Part shown: piece after piece, positions 1-10,698 of the stretch
Layout: each line of letters starts with the position of its first letter
How positions within the stretch are numbered: position 1 is the stretch's first letter
NCBI GenBank assembly: GCA_001643675.2
Contig: LSRY02000018.1
Span: 620,001-684,000, forward strand
DNA: 64,000 bases
Direction: 5' to 3'
Origin: Monocercomonoides exilis
Lineage: Eukaryota; Preaxostyla; Oxymonadida; Polymastigidae
Program-made: the position numbers and the translations under genes
Notes under the pieces: model-generated
Database searches by the model: none
Told to the model about the DNA's origin: nothing
Seen by the model: only the letters and a program-made list of their open reading frames with translations

Positions 1-2142
1 GACCACTTGACATCACTTCGATATCCAACACTTGGAAAAGGCGAATACAAGATCAGCATTGTGGGATCAGGGTTGTTGATCCATTCCATAAAATTTTCTT
101 TTTCATTTTGATTTATATCTTCATCTTCATCTTCATCATCAATTTCAGATTCACCAAAAGTGGTGATTGAAGGAACAAAGAAAGGCACAGCAGTGATTAT
201 CAGTGTTGAAGATGAGAATGATGCAAATGGCAGTCCATTAATATCATCTGGCGTTGGTTTGACACAGGTAAATTTGTCATTCTCAAATCCAAATCCAAAC
301 AGTCATCATGAGATATTGATCGAATCATCAGGAGCAAACATCTGTTTGTCAGTTGTGGATTGCTCATTTGGCTCATTAAATGGAATGGCAGATGCAGGGT
401 TTTGTGCGATGAAAGTGAATGGAGGCAGAGTTGTTGTTCAAGGATGTTCGATGGATGCAGTTGGTTAGTTGAGAGGGTTCATCGCTTTCAGTGCAACAGC
501 AACAAGGGAGGTGATTGTGGAGGATGTGAACATCTCGAATGTTGGGGTGAAGGAGAGAAGTCTGATATCGATGTTTGAGGATGAACAGACGAATGGGAAG
601 AATATCAAAAGAGGGATGAATGGAGGGGAAAACAGGCATTCAAACAACGAAAAAGTGGTGATAAAAGTGAATGGGTCTTCGTTCACAAACATCACAAATG
701 GAGAAAACAGAGTAGGGGTGATGAGTGTGGATTCGTTTGCGAGGGCAATGGAGTGTGTGTTGGAGGGGTGTTCGGTTACGAGTTGCAGGAGTGAAATGAG
801 CGAGGAAGGAGGAGGGATGAAAGTGTGTCTGAAGAGATGAGAATCAGAAGTGAGAGTTGTTGGATGCTTGTTGTGGATGTGTTCGTGCTCGGGGGTGAAG
901 GGAAGAGGAGGCGGGGTAATGATTGATGCACTTGACCCGAATGTGGAGCACACAAACACGGAAATGCCACAACTTGGGCTGAGATTGGATGATATCCGAT
1001 TCATGATGAATGATGCATTTGTGGGGAAGGATGTGTTCATCCGATGCGATTCGATTGTGTCACAGTTGAATGAAAGACTGTTTGGACTGGACTTCAACCA
1101 GGAAGCGCTGAAGTGGAAGTACTCGATGTGTGGGAGCGATGAAGAAGGTAAAGTTGATGTTGATCTGATCCCTCTGATCACATTCTTTCGTTTAGCACAG
1201 GTGTTTGTCTCTTTGAGTGGAAGAGATGACAGACAATGTGGGGCGCAGAACAATCCTTGCCTGAGCATTGGAAGTGCTATGAAGCACATTCAAAGAGGAG
1301 TGTGGAATTCCATTTGGATTGATGGGGAAGGTGTGATTGGTGGAGAGTGTGTGATTGGGGATATGAATGTGAAGAGTCTAAAGAAGACTCAATCGACAAT
1401 TATTCTTAATGGAAAGATGGAGATTGTGGAGGATGAAGGGAGTGTGGTTGTGTTCGTGAATGAGAGTTCCGTGGAGAAATGAAATTTCTTGTTTGGATTG
1501 AGCTTTGAATCAGAGTATTCATTCATTGTGAAAGTGAAGAATGGAACATTGGGGGTGAGTGAGCGTTGGTGGAAGAGTGTTGGAACGACGACACTTTTGA
1601 ACAGCATAATTGTGGAAGTGGAGTGGGTAGAGCTGGAGATGGAAAAATGTGTTGTCAGCAGTGTTTCCACTTCACAACAGATATTGTCAGTCTGTGAAGG
1701 GAGCAAGGCTGTGATATATCAGCTGAGGATGAGCGATATCGAGAGCGAGGATGGAGGGATTGTTGATGCGAAGAAAGCAAGGGTGGAGGCGAAGGAGATG
1801 TCGATGAGCAACATCACCAGACAGAACAGAGGGAGCATAGTGAAGATCGTTGATTGTGCAGAAAGAGTGGATTTGATGAAGTGCTCGATGAGGATGTGTT
1901 TGGGAAAAGAAGAGAAAGGATGGATGGTGAGTGTGTGGAACTGTGAATGTGTGAACGTTTATTGTTGTGAGTTTGATGGAGAAAAGGTGGAGAATGAAGA
2001 GAGAACAAGAAATGAGCAGGATGGAGGAGAAAGAAAAGAGGAGATGTGCAAGTGGAATGACTCAACGGTTGAATTTGATAATAGTGAAGTTAACTTGAAT
2101 GAATCAATGATTGCAAATACATCCGAAGGAGGATTGAAGTGA
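1..2142 (+). pseudogene. Large beta-helix-like surface protein, 5'-truncated and interrupted
   Basis: One reading frame (frame 1) is protein-like over the whole stretch, but is broken by TAG at 466-468 (readable as Gln) and by TGA at 838-840 and 1480-1482. A likely intron at 61-147 (GTGGGA...TTTCAG) joins the left-edge sequence to the main exon. Recognisable pieces are short Gly/Asn/Cys-rich turns (GGGVMIDALD), a segment VGKDVFIRCDSIV that matches VGRDMYFVCESFV in the gene at 45.8 kb, and a Cys motif VFVSLSGRDDRQCG...NPC. Such repeats occur in large secreted parallel-beta-helix proteins of oxymonads and related flagellates; this is family knowledge, not a search result. Near 2136 the frame appears to slip by one base and continue as VNGGYIKTKV to about 2200. 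The mix of TGA codons and a slip suggests a decaying copy. Confidence in the family is moderate, in the exact ends low. Confidence 0.55.
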
Positions 2143-2348
2143 ATGGAGGTTATATTAAGACAAAAGTCATAAACGTTAAACATTATTTTCTGAGACTTTT
2201 ACACTTTGCAGGAATAAAAATTGCGAATTTTCTTGTTGTAAATAACAATAATGTTAATGTTTTTAATTATTTATTTAAAAAGAAGTGAGCTAATTGAAAA
2301 TATGATGATATGTTAAAGTGAAATTGGGAATTGTTCTGTTTTACTGTT

Positions 2349-3081
2349 TCATGCATTTGTTTTTCTTCTTTAAGTTTTTTGATTCATTGGAAAATCATTT
2401 TTTCTTTTTTTCTTCATCTCTCTATTTTTATTGATCTTTATTTCACAATAACTTACTGATTCTTTTTCTGAATTTGACGCATGTTGGTTTTCATTTTTTT
2501 TGCAAAATCTTCCATTGCTTGACCTTTTTCTTTTATATTTTTTTTTCCGTGGTTTAAAATCGTTCACATCAGATTCAAGGAAGTCCTCATAGCAGTCATC
2601 TGTTTTTTTGTTCATCATTTTTATCCATTTCGCTGTTATCTTCACTATCCTGAAGCTTTGTGATAAACACACCGCTTGAGTCTGATTCATCATTTTTTTC
2701 TTGTTTAATATTTTGTGCATTTTCATTTTCTTCGTCATTTCTCTCCTTTTTGTCATCTTCTTTATCATCGAATAAATTACAATGATTTTCTCCGTTTGAT
2801 ATGTCATCTTTTTCATTATTGCATTCATCATCATATTCGTTGATCAATTTTCTGTTCACCTTCTCAACAATAACTTTTGATCCTTTTCTACAAATTTTTT
2901 TCATTTCTTTTAAGGATGTTTCAAGTTCATTTTCATCCAACAATGTTTCATCATTATCTTTTTTCTTATTTACTTCTTTTCTAAGAATGAATAATAATAA
3001 TTTGAACTTTCTTTCTTTTGTTAATACTGTTTTCGCTTTCATTTCACATTTATTGAAAGATTCAATGAGATTGTCAAAATC
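2349..3081 (-). CDS. Small charged protein with one homopolymer frameshift
   Basis: The minus strand codes for a Lys/Glu/Asp/Asn-rich protein from about 3081 down to TGA at 2349-2351. The 5' part contains KERKFKLLLFILRKEV and a long acidic stretch with DSDSSGVFITKLQDSEDN. It stops at TGA 2596-2598, but the neighbouring frame continues at once with KTDDCYEDFLESDVNDF and a basic KPRKKKYKRKR stretch, so a one-base slip in the A/T homopolymer near 2605 is likely. TAA near 2370 is read as Gln. The acidic-then-basic layout could be nuclear, but I recognise no domain. It may be a true gene with an assembly error or a recent pseudogene. Confidence 0.5.
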
Positions 3082-3166
3082 CCCTTTTAAAATATTTTAA
3101 TATTGTCGAGGATACTGTTGACTGCGCCTATATTATTAGATTCGAATTTATAATTGTATTCAAAAG

Positions 3167-3405
3167 GGAAATGCTTTTTGAAAAGTTACAAATGTTGTAT
3201 TTTCAAATGAATCAAAAATTTCATATTTTGCTCAAATTTCTGTTTCCACTCACAAATCTTCTTTGGAATGTCTGAAATAGAATAATCCAGAAATAGATTC
3301 CATATAATTGTCGTTTAGAGCATGCTCACTAAAATTTGAGTTAAATGCAAATATTTTGATTTATTTGAAAAAAAACAATAGGAAGTTTTCAAAAAAAAAA
3401 AAAAA
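3167..3405. repeat. Degraded copy of the 240-bp MITE-like repeat
   Basis: The stretch starting GGGAAATGCTTTTTGAAAAG aligns along its length with the element at 5275-5514, including the internal TCAAAAATTTCAT, GCTCAAATTTCTGTTTC and ACTCACAAATCT blocks, and ends in a worn complementary arm (GGAAGTTTTCAAAAAAA). It is a diverged copy of the same family. No coding sequence. Confidence 0.6.
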
Positions 3406-3432
3406 TCAGCTATATGAAAAAAATGAAATGAA

Positions 3433-3715
3433 ATGGGGGAAAATATGGACTTTTAAGCTTTTTATGCACAAAGCATGAAAAAATTGCTTCACTCATAACT
3501 TTTGATCGCTTTCTCAGATTTCAAAATAAATTTGATTTTCATATTTTGAAAACAGGCACCATTGTTATCAAAATATAAAGAATAGTGACATTTCACGAAT
3601 GTCAAAAAATGAATTCATTTTTATTATGTTTTTTGATCGCTTAAAGTCAATGAATAGTGCATATTTTTTTAATGAAAATTCATGAAGTGAAATATTTTTC
3701 ACCAAATAATCATTA
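3433..3715. repeat. Dispersed repeat, copy 1 (matches 29049-29340)
   Basis: ATGGGGGAAAATATGGAC, AGCTTTTTATGCACAAAGCAT and CAGATTTCAAAATAAATTTG occur here and in the same order at 29049-29340 with scattered differences. No open frame of note and no clear terminal inverted repeat. Probably a non-autonomous element or the end of a larger one. Confidence 0.65.
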
Positions 3716-3718
3716 TAT

Positions 3719-3960
3719 GTCAAATTTTTTTTGAAAAGTTCCTTTTGTTTAATTTTCTAATAATGAAAAAATTTAATATTTCGATCAAATTTCTGTTCCC
3801 ACTTACGAAACTTCACTTAAAATAAAATAATAACATCGTCAAGATTGTGTTTTCATGACAGCAAAATTTTGTGAGTGGGAACAGAAATTTGATCGAAATA
3901 TAAAATTTTTTCTTCATTTGAAAATTAAACAAAAAGAACTTTTCAAAAAAATTTTGACAT
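3719..3960. mobile_element. Hairpin MITE with arms of about 95 bp
   Basis: The left arm (from GTCAAATTTTTTTTGAAAAG to about 3810) is the imperfect reverse complement of the right arm (about 3870 to 3960, ending CTTTTCAAAAAAATTTTGAC). Matching blocks in both arms are CTTTTGTTTAATTTTC and ATCAAATTTCTGTTCCCACT. The loop is about 55 bp. Related arm sequence recurs near 7670-7780 and 17930-18020. It has no coding capacity and looks like a miniature inverted-repeat element. Confidence 0.7.
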
Positions 3961-4390
3961 ATTTGTTCAAGATTGAAGTGGTTTGCAAAGACAAATACTA
4001 GCAATACAGTTTTTTGTTTGTATTTTCCGTTAATGAAATGATAAAGTTGAAAAAATTCAACAATATTCAAGATTCAATGATGATGAATTTTTCAAGAACA
4101 AACGAATTCTTCTTCTACAAATATTTCTCAAAGCATTTGAATTGCTTAATCTGGAAAAGCAGGTTGGAATTGTTCCAAAAGCAATTTGGTGAATGCAAAT
4201 CTCATTTTTAAAAAACATTAAAATGAATTATAAATTTTTGAAAAACACTCTCTTCCGACATCCAAACAACGAACTTTTTTTTTTTTTTTCACTCAATTGC
4301 ATTCAGTCACATTCTAACACTTATGATTATTTATTTTGTCAATTGTCTCGAGAAAGATATTCAGAGGACAGCAGAAAATGTGGGTGATTA

Positions 4391-4840
4391 CAGCCAAAAC
4401 CGGATATAATCACATCGGTTTTTGCATAACTTTTTGTGTCTATATCCGATTGTGATTATACACGATGCAACTTTACACAGAAAAAAATAAATATTAATTA
4501 TAAAAATAATTAATTTTGCGTCGATTTTTTTATTTTTGAAAATTCTTCATGAAAAAGCATTTTTCACTTGCTTGATCAATATTGATCATAAATACACATA
4601 ATTTAGACTCATTTGAGTACATCTTTGAAAAAGAGAAGAATTTAAATTTTTAATCAAAAAATCGATTTTTCATTGAAAAAAGCACACATAATTTAAAAAA
4701 ATGTGAATAAATATTTTCTGCTCTGTGATTTCATGTAATTGAAAATGAATGAAAAACAAGTAAAAAATGTCGGTGCATCGAAAAATGTGACAATAAACGA
4801 ATGTAATTATTTTCGAAGTGATTATATCCGGTTTAGACTG
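4391..4840 (+). mobile_element. 450-bp TA-flanked element, copy 1
   Basis: Begins CAGCCAAAACCGGATATAAT and ends with the complementary GATTATATCCGGTTTAGACTG; it is flanked on both sides by TA (4389-4390, 4841-4842). The CAGTC... ends with a TA duplication are the style of pogo/Tc1-mariner elements. The interior is A/T-rich and shows no transposase, so the element would be non-autonomous. The copy at 5163-5856 lies in inverse orientation and matches along its length. Confidence 0.8.
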
Positions 4841-5162
4841 TATTTTTGAAATCATAATTTCTCTTTCATAATTATCGAATCTAAAATTTTCATTGAACAT
4901 TCACAAATGAACACTGAAATATGAAATGGCTCAGTGAAGACATCTTCATCTTTATTTTTACAAAAATATTGGTTTTTGAAACAATTGGGATGTATTTTGC
5001 ATTTGAATACAAAATGACTTTCCAAATACTAACAACCTTTAAAAAAAACAGCACTCCTTAAAAAGGGATGATTTCAAAAATAATCTCACATGTTAAAAAA
5101 TCCAAAAAATCGCAAAACTTTGGAATTTTTTGAAGACTACAAAATATTCTTAAAATAACTTA

Positions 5163-5856
5163 CAGTCAAAACCGGATATAATCACGTCGAATATAATCAC
5201 ATTCGTTTATTGTCACATTTTTCCATGCACCGACATTTTTGGCCTATTTTTCATTCATTTTCCATCGTATATAAGGGTGATTCTTTTTGAAAAGTCACAA
5301 ATGTTAAATTTTCAAATATATCAAAAATTTCATTTATTGCTCAAATTTCTGTTTCAGCTCACAAATCTCCTCAAGAATGGTAGAAATAGCATTTTCAAGA
5401 AATAGATTCTATTAAAGTTGAGTTTTATATTTGTTAACAAAATATTTAGCAAAATATGTAATTTTTGATTTATTTGAAAATAAAACATTTGTGACTTTTC
5501 AAAAAGAATCACCCATAATCACAGGGCTGAAAATATATAATCACATTTTTTATCATTATGCGTGATTTTTTCTATGAAAAATCGATTTTTTGATCAAAAA
5601 ACTCAATTTTTCGCTATTTCAAAAATGTGCTCAAATAAGTCTAAATAATGTGTATTTATGAAAATAGTTAATTTCGCAAGTGAAAAATGCTTTTTCATGA
5701 AGAATTTTCAAAAATAAAAAATTTGACCCAAAATAAATTATTTCATAAATTAATTTTTATTATCTTCTGTGTAAAGCATCATCGTGTATAATCACAATCG
5801 GATATAGTCACAAAAAGTTGTGCAAAACCAGATGTGATTATATCCTGTTTAGACTG
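5163..5856 (-). mobile_element. 450-bp TA-flanked element, copy 2, split by a nested insertion
   Basis: Same family as 4391-4840, inverted. It begins CAGTCAAAACCGGATATAAT and ends CCTGTTTAGACTG, with TA at 5161-5162 and 5857-5858. It contains the 240-bp element at 5275-5514. Removing that element plus one 4-bp ATAA duplicate leaves 450 bp, the exact length of copy 1, which supports both sets of boundaries. Confidence 0.8.
5275..5514. mobile_element. 240-bp nested MITE with perfect 31-bp inverted repeats and ATAA duplication
   Basis: GGGTGATTCTTTTTGAAAAG... at the left is exactly complementary, over 31 bp, to ...CTTTTCAAAAAGAATCACCC at the right. ATAA occurs directly before (5271-5274) and directly after (5515-5518), a 4-bp target duplication. 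The interior carries no gene. A worn relative sits at 3167-3405. Confidence 0.85.
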
Positions 5857-5858
5857 TA

Positions 5859-6617
5859 ATCACAAACGAAAGAAAGCGAAAGCAAATCTCTCTTCAAAAA
5901 CTTTCATTAATCGAAATTAATAGAAATGAATTACAATAATTTTTTCTGGAATTCACATTCATTACAATTTATTTATATGATAATTAATTCAGTAAATTTA
6001 TCCATCTATAATTTAACTTCCCATTTATCCATCAAATAATCATTCAAACAATATCAATTAACTCGAAAACAAAATGAACTTTTATTTCTCATAAATAAAA
6101 ATCGAAACAAATTATTATTTAATATATTCTTATGTTAAAATATCATAAATCTCATTATATAGAACTTCTGTATCGATTAATAAACATAAAGTTACAGTTG
6201 AATGAGTTGTAAAAAATATATATTTTATAAACAAACAAATCAAAAGTTGAAAATTTTTGCTTTCAAAATCTAGATATAAAAAAGTAATTGCTTTTTTATT
6301 GTTTTTAAAAGTATTATAAGTATTTTTTGTCTTTTAGTGATTAATAAACAAATTCATGATTGAAGTTGTTTTTGTTTATAAAAAAAATATATGATGGTGT
6401 TGAATTTTTGGTTTTTGTAAATTTTTATATATTTGACTTTATATTTTACAGTAATAATTTACAAAATGTTTTATTCTTTAAGTTGTTATTTATTTGATGT
6501 GAAACTATTTTCAGCTAATATTTATTTATTTTATTAATATTAAATATTGAGTAAAAGTTTTTGTGTTATTCGAAAATGTTAGTTACTTTAATTTTTTGTA
6601 TTGATTTGTTTTGAAGT
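5859..6617. other. A/T-rich intergenic sequence
   Basis: Very A/T-rich sequence with many short poly-A/T runs. I see no open frame with protein-like composition, no RNA gene and no clear repeat ends. Confidence 0.6.
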
Positions 6618-6619
6618 TA

Positions 6620-7565
6620 CACCAAAAATAATTCTAATTCGAAAAAAAATAATTCAATTTCGGAATTAATAATTCGAATTCGAAAAAAAATAATTCGATT
6701 TCGGAATTAATAATTCAAAATCGAAAATTAATAATTCAATTTCGTAATTTATTAATTCGATTTCGAAAAAGAATAATTCAATTTCGAAATGAAAAATATT
6801 TTGATTTGTGGAATGAATAACTTGTGTTTTGTGTTTTGAATTCTCATTATTTTTATTTCATCAGTTCACTTTGCTTATCTATATTTGAAAAATGATGCAT
6901 TTTCTACAAATAATTTTCATTCATTTTGATTGAAAATATTTTATTTTGAAGTTTATTTGAAAAGAAAATGAATTCATTTTCTTATTAAAAATTGATGATT
7001 TTAATATATTTACCAAAGTAAAAAAAATTTTTTTATTGGTAAAAAAATTCTTGTTTTTTGTTATTCAATAAACGTAATTGAAATTTAAAAATTTTTATTT
7101 TGTTATTCAACAGAATGAATTTTTTTATTATTTTAATCATTTGAGTGATGATTTTCGAAAATGAAAAAAATTTTCAAGAAATCGATTTTTTGATTGTTTC
7201 ATTTTTAAAAAACAGTTTTCTTTGAGTAATAATATTTGTTTGGAAAAAAAATAACTTGAACTTTTCCGAAATCCATTCTCTAGAAAAATAGAAAATTTCA
7301 GTTTTTAATGAATTTCGAAATTGAAATATTCATTTTCGAAATTGAATTATTCTTTTTCGAAATCGAATTAATAAATTACGAAATTGAATTATTAATTTTC
7401 GATTTTGAATTATTAATTCCGAAATCGAATTATTTTTTTTCGAATTCGAATTATTAATTCCGAATTTGAATTATTCTTTTTCGAATTCGAATTATTAATT
7501 CCGATTTTGAATTATTCTTTTTCGAAAATGAATTATTTTTTTTCGAATTAGAATTATTTTTGGTG
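6620..7565. mobile_element. Foldback element with about 200-bp arms built of AATTCGA repeats
   Basis: The ends CACCAAAAATAATTCTAATT and AATTAGAATTATTTTTGGTG are complementary, and TA flanks both (6618-6619, 7566-7567). Each arm, about 170-260 bp, consists of imperfect tandem units of the type AATTCGAAAAAAAATAATTC with TTCGGAATTAATAATTC. Right-arm units are the reverse complement of the left-arm units. The centre (about 6800-7300) is A/T-rich and non-coding. Long, internally repetitive arms are typical of foldback elements or MITEs with subterminal repeats. Confidence 0.75.
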
Positions 7566-8270
7566 TATTATTTATAAGAAATTATTTAAACAAAAACAAA
7601 TGAAAAGAAATTGTTGAATTGGATAATATTGATTACATACACATAAATTATTATGTTTCAAGATTATATTTGGATTATTTTTTTGAAAACTTCCATTAGT
7701 TTAATTTTCAAATTATTCAAAAATTTCTCACTTTATACAAATTTCTGTTTTCACATATGAAATTTCACTCACTTAAATAGAAACAAAACCAATAGATGAA
7801 TTGCACAATTTTTGTGTAATTGTGAAATTTATGAAAAAATTTGAAATTCGTATATGTTATTTTGAAATAATCATGTAATTTTGAAATTTTTCGGAAGAAT
7901 TGAAAATAAGGCAGTTATTTTAAGTTCCACCAACAAATTTCAAGTTTAATAAAATTGTGGGAAGATCTCATATTTTTCTCAATTTTTACCCCTTTTTTAT
8001 ATAACTGAAAGGATGTAAAAATAATAAGTGTTTTATTAATTCTATTAAAAGAAACATTTGTAATTGATTATATTCAACAATTTGTGGATGGAAAAATTTT
8101 GATTCGTTGCTAAAAAAAAGTTCGAAAAATTTTCTTGGAAGAGTTTGGAAAAACAGGAAATAACAAGTCACAAACATGTGATGAAAATGTTTAATTTGAG
8201 TGTATTTAATGATAACAAAGAAAACCTGACATCACTTCTCATGAATTCAGATGACATGTTAAAAAAGCAT
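7566..8270. other. A/T-rich spacer with a partial hairpin-MITE arm
   Basis: About 7670-7780 (GAAAACTTCCATTAG... TTTCTGTTTTCACATATGAA) resembles one arm of the element at 3719-3960. The following AATTTTGAAATTTTT-type sequence reappears inverted near 17760-17890. Nothing coding is convincing. Confidence 0.5.
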
Positions 8271-10698
8271 TCAAATAAAAATTTTCAGAAAAAGAAACAA
8301 TTGAGATAATTAAATAGTATTTCTAGGCATTAGAAAACTGTCAGTGATTAAAGAATTTGACATTTTTCTTATCAATTTTCTTTCTGAACTAGCTTTTGAG
8401 TTGATCTCCTTTATCAATTTTTTTTCCATCTCTTTTCTGATGGAGTATTCTGTCACTTTTCGATAGAACACTCCATCAGCTGGTTCCAAAGTATTACTGT
8501 CAATAACGATGTTGGTTAGCCAACATGCTATTTTTGCATCTGCATCAATATTCTGTTTTCCACCTGTATACTTATCCGACAATCTGAGCCATAACTTTTT
8601 AAGTCGGCCAAAAAACCATTCCACTGGGATTCTGAACTTTGCTAGACTTTTATTGAAATTTTCGATTGACTTTTCCATTCTGTCTTGAGATTGACTTTTG
8701 TTGCAAGTGGAAGAAGTCATAGAATTACTTGCATTTGAAGAAGGAAGAGGAGGGTGTGATGTGCAGGGATGAATTGTATCCTTGTTTGAGCTTGAAGTTA
8801 TAAAAGACGTGTCCGTGGAATTCTGTGAACATGAATTCGGAACAGGTGAAAAAGCCAAAGAAAAAGAAGAATTGAGAATTGAAGAAGGGGATCGAGGATT
8901 TGAATTTGTTAACGAAGCGAGATGAACTGAAGATGAAGGAGAAAAAAGTGATGAAGAAGAAGGAGATTGATTTTGATTTGTGAAACTTGATTTCGAGAGA
9001 GGCAAGAATGCAGACGATGAATTTGATTTGGTAGATGAAGAAAAGGATTGAGGCATTTCTGACACTGAACATGAGACAGCAGCAGACGATGTGGAAATTT
9101 CAGAATTCAAAGAGTTGAACGAAGAATCTGATGAATAAATAATCTCAGCAGATTCAAATGAAGTTGAAGATGAAACATCATCAGAGATAGTTGAAGAAGG
9201 AGAAGGAGAGCAAGAGGAAGAAGAAGTTTCTAATGAAAATGACGAAGCCAAAGAAGGAGAGGAAGAAGAAGATGTGGATGGAGAAGATGAGCTTAACGAT
9301 GAGTTGCATGGAAAAGAATTGGGCGATGAACATGAAATGAATGTTGAAGGTGTCAAACATAATTTTCTTTGACACGAAGATAATTTACTGTTCGTTGAGT
9401 GTTTTTTAATTGGTGTTATGACATCGATATCCGTGAAATGACCCTGATAGCCTTTGTCTGCAACAATTGCCCATCTGTCTGTGTGAAGAGTACAGTAATA
9501 TTTTTCTTTTTCTTTGTCCGTCATCTTCAAATATTGGACATATCTTTCTTTTCCTTCACGAAACAAAGCCACATCATGAACACCTCCCATTACAGCATTT
9601 GACACAAATAAAGCTTTATGTGGATACCATGCGGAAACAGCAACTTCAAATTTCATACTGTAAACTTGATGGTGTCCATCGTATAGCAGCTTTGAATCTT
9701 CAAATGGAATTGGAGGAGTAGAGACTTTGATAGTTGTCGCATCAACCAAAAGAGCAACTTGTGGATAGTCTTCATTCAAAGGCGATTGAGGTCTTGGAGG
9801 ATTGATGAACATCTTTTCCAGTGCATTTAATAAAGATGGTCTTATGTTCTTGATCGAATTGCAAGCCATTGATTCTGAAATTCCAAGAGAAAAGGCAATT
9901 CTTTTTAACGTTGTTTTGCTTGAAAGCCATTCCAAATAAACAACAATTTCGTCATGTGTTGTCAATCTTTTCTTTGGACCCTGTTTTGGAATTGCGCTTA
10001 TTTCCGATTGAACTAAGTTGCCTAATTCAATAAGAAAGTCAATTGTTAGCCGAAGATGTTCATCATCTGGGTTATTCAATAGAGAATCAAAAAGAACTCC
10101 GTAGGTTTCGTTATCATCCTCATTTTTTTCTGTGTGAATTTCCATTTGATTTATTTCTTCAAGTTGTAAATCTCTTCTCTCTTTCAATGAGTTGAAATCT
10201 GGAAATTTATTTCTTTTTGAAGCAATTTTTCCTTTTTTCTTCTTAGGTTTTGTTTCATTGCTTGGAGCATTCAACTGTTCAGGCTTGCCCCTCTTCTCAG
10301 ATTTTGCCGCCTTCGATAATTCAGTTGGAGAATTGTCAGAATTGTCAGAAGAGGAATATTGATCTCGCTTTTCTGATTCTCTTCTGTTGAAGCAAACCGA
10401 ACCGATTTTACGTTTTGAAGGAGTGTAGTCAGAAAGTGAGTTTGAATCTGATTGATCTTTGTCTATTGAAGTGTTTTGCATCACTGTTGCTTCGATATAA
10501 CTTGTTGAGCAGTCTTCATGACTTACAGTTTTATTTTGGGGAAGAGTTTGTCTGCAAATAATTCTTCAAAAAATTTCCAATGGAATGACTTTCAACAAAC
10601 CTCAAATCTCTTATTTCGTTGCTTTGTTCCGGCAACCCAAAGAATATTGTTCCAAACAAAGATGAGGGAAGAGCTGTCATGTTGTAACTGTTTGACAT
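8271..10698 (-). CDS. PIF/Harbinger (DDE_Tnp_4)-type transposase with Ser-rich insertion
   Basis: Two exons: 10527-10698 and 8271-10483, with a 43-nt intron (GTAAGT...CAACAG). The start is ATG at 10698; exon 1 reads MSNSYNMTALPSSLFG and crosses one TAA read as Gln. About 794 residues if the TAA at 8310-8312 is also Gln and TGA at 8271-8273 is the stop. Order: charged N-terminus with a basic KPKKKKGK patch; a helix-turn-helix-like segment (LKRIAFSLGISESMACNSIK); catalytic Asp in LLVDATTIKV (about D304); second Asp in IVADKGYQG (about D400); Glu in IPVEWFFGRLKK (about E679). These match the DDE triad of Harbinger/IS5-like transposases, nucleases that cut and rejoin element ends. The D-E spacing is about 280 residues because of a Ser/Thr-rich insertion at roughly 425-660. 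No flanking inverted repeats were found. It could be an active, domesticated or stranded transposase. Confidence 0.8.
10484..10526 (-). other. 43-nt intron of the Harbinger-type gene
   Basis: Donor GTAAGTCATG and acceptor GAAGCAACAG. Removing it joins AACT to TGATGCAA and keeps the frame (Asn-Leu-Met-Gln). The upstream exon is protein-like only under the Gln code. Confidence 0.65.

Noticed and set aside
3160-3210. Upstream continuation of the 2.3-3.1 kb gene (FKKHFPFEYNYKFE)
   Set aside because: This stretch overlaps the terminal repeat of a MITE copy, so the protein-like reading is probably accidental.
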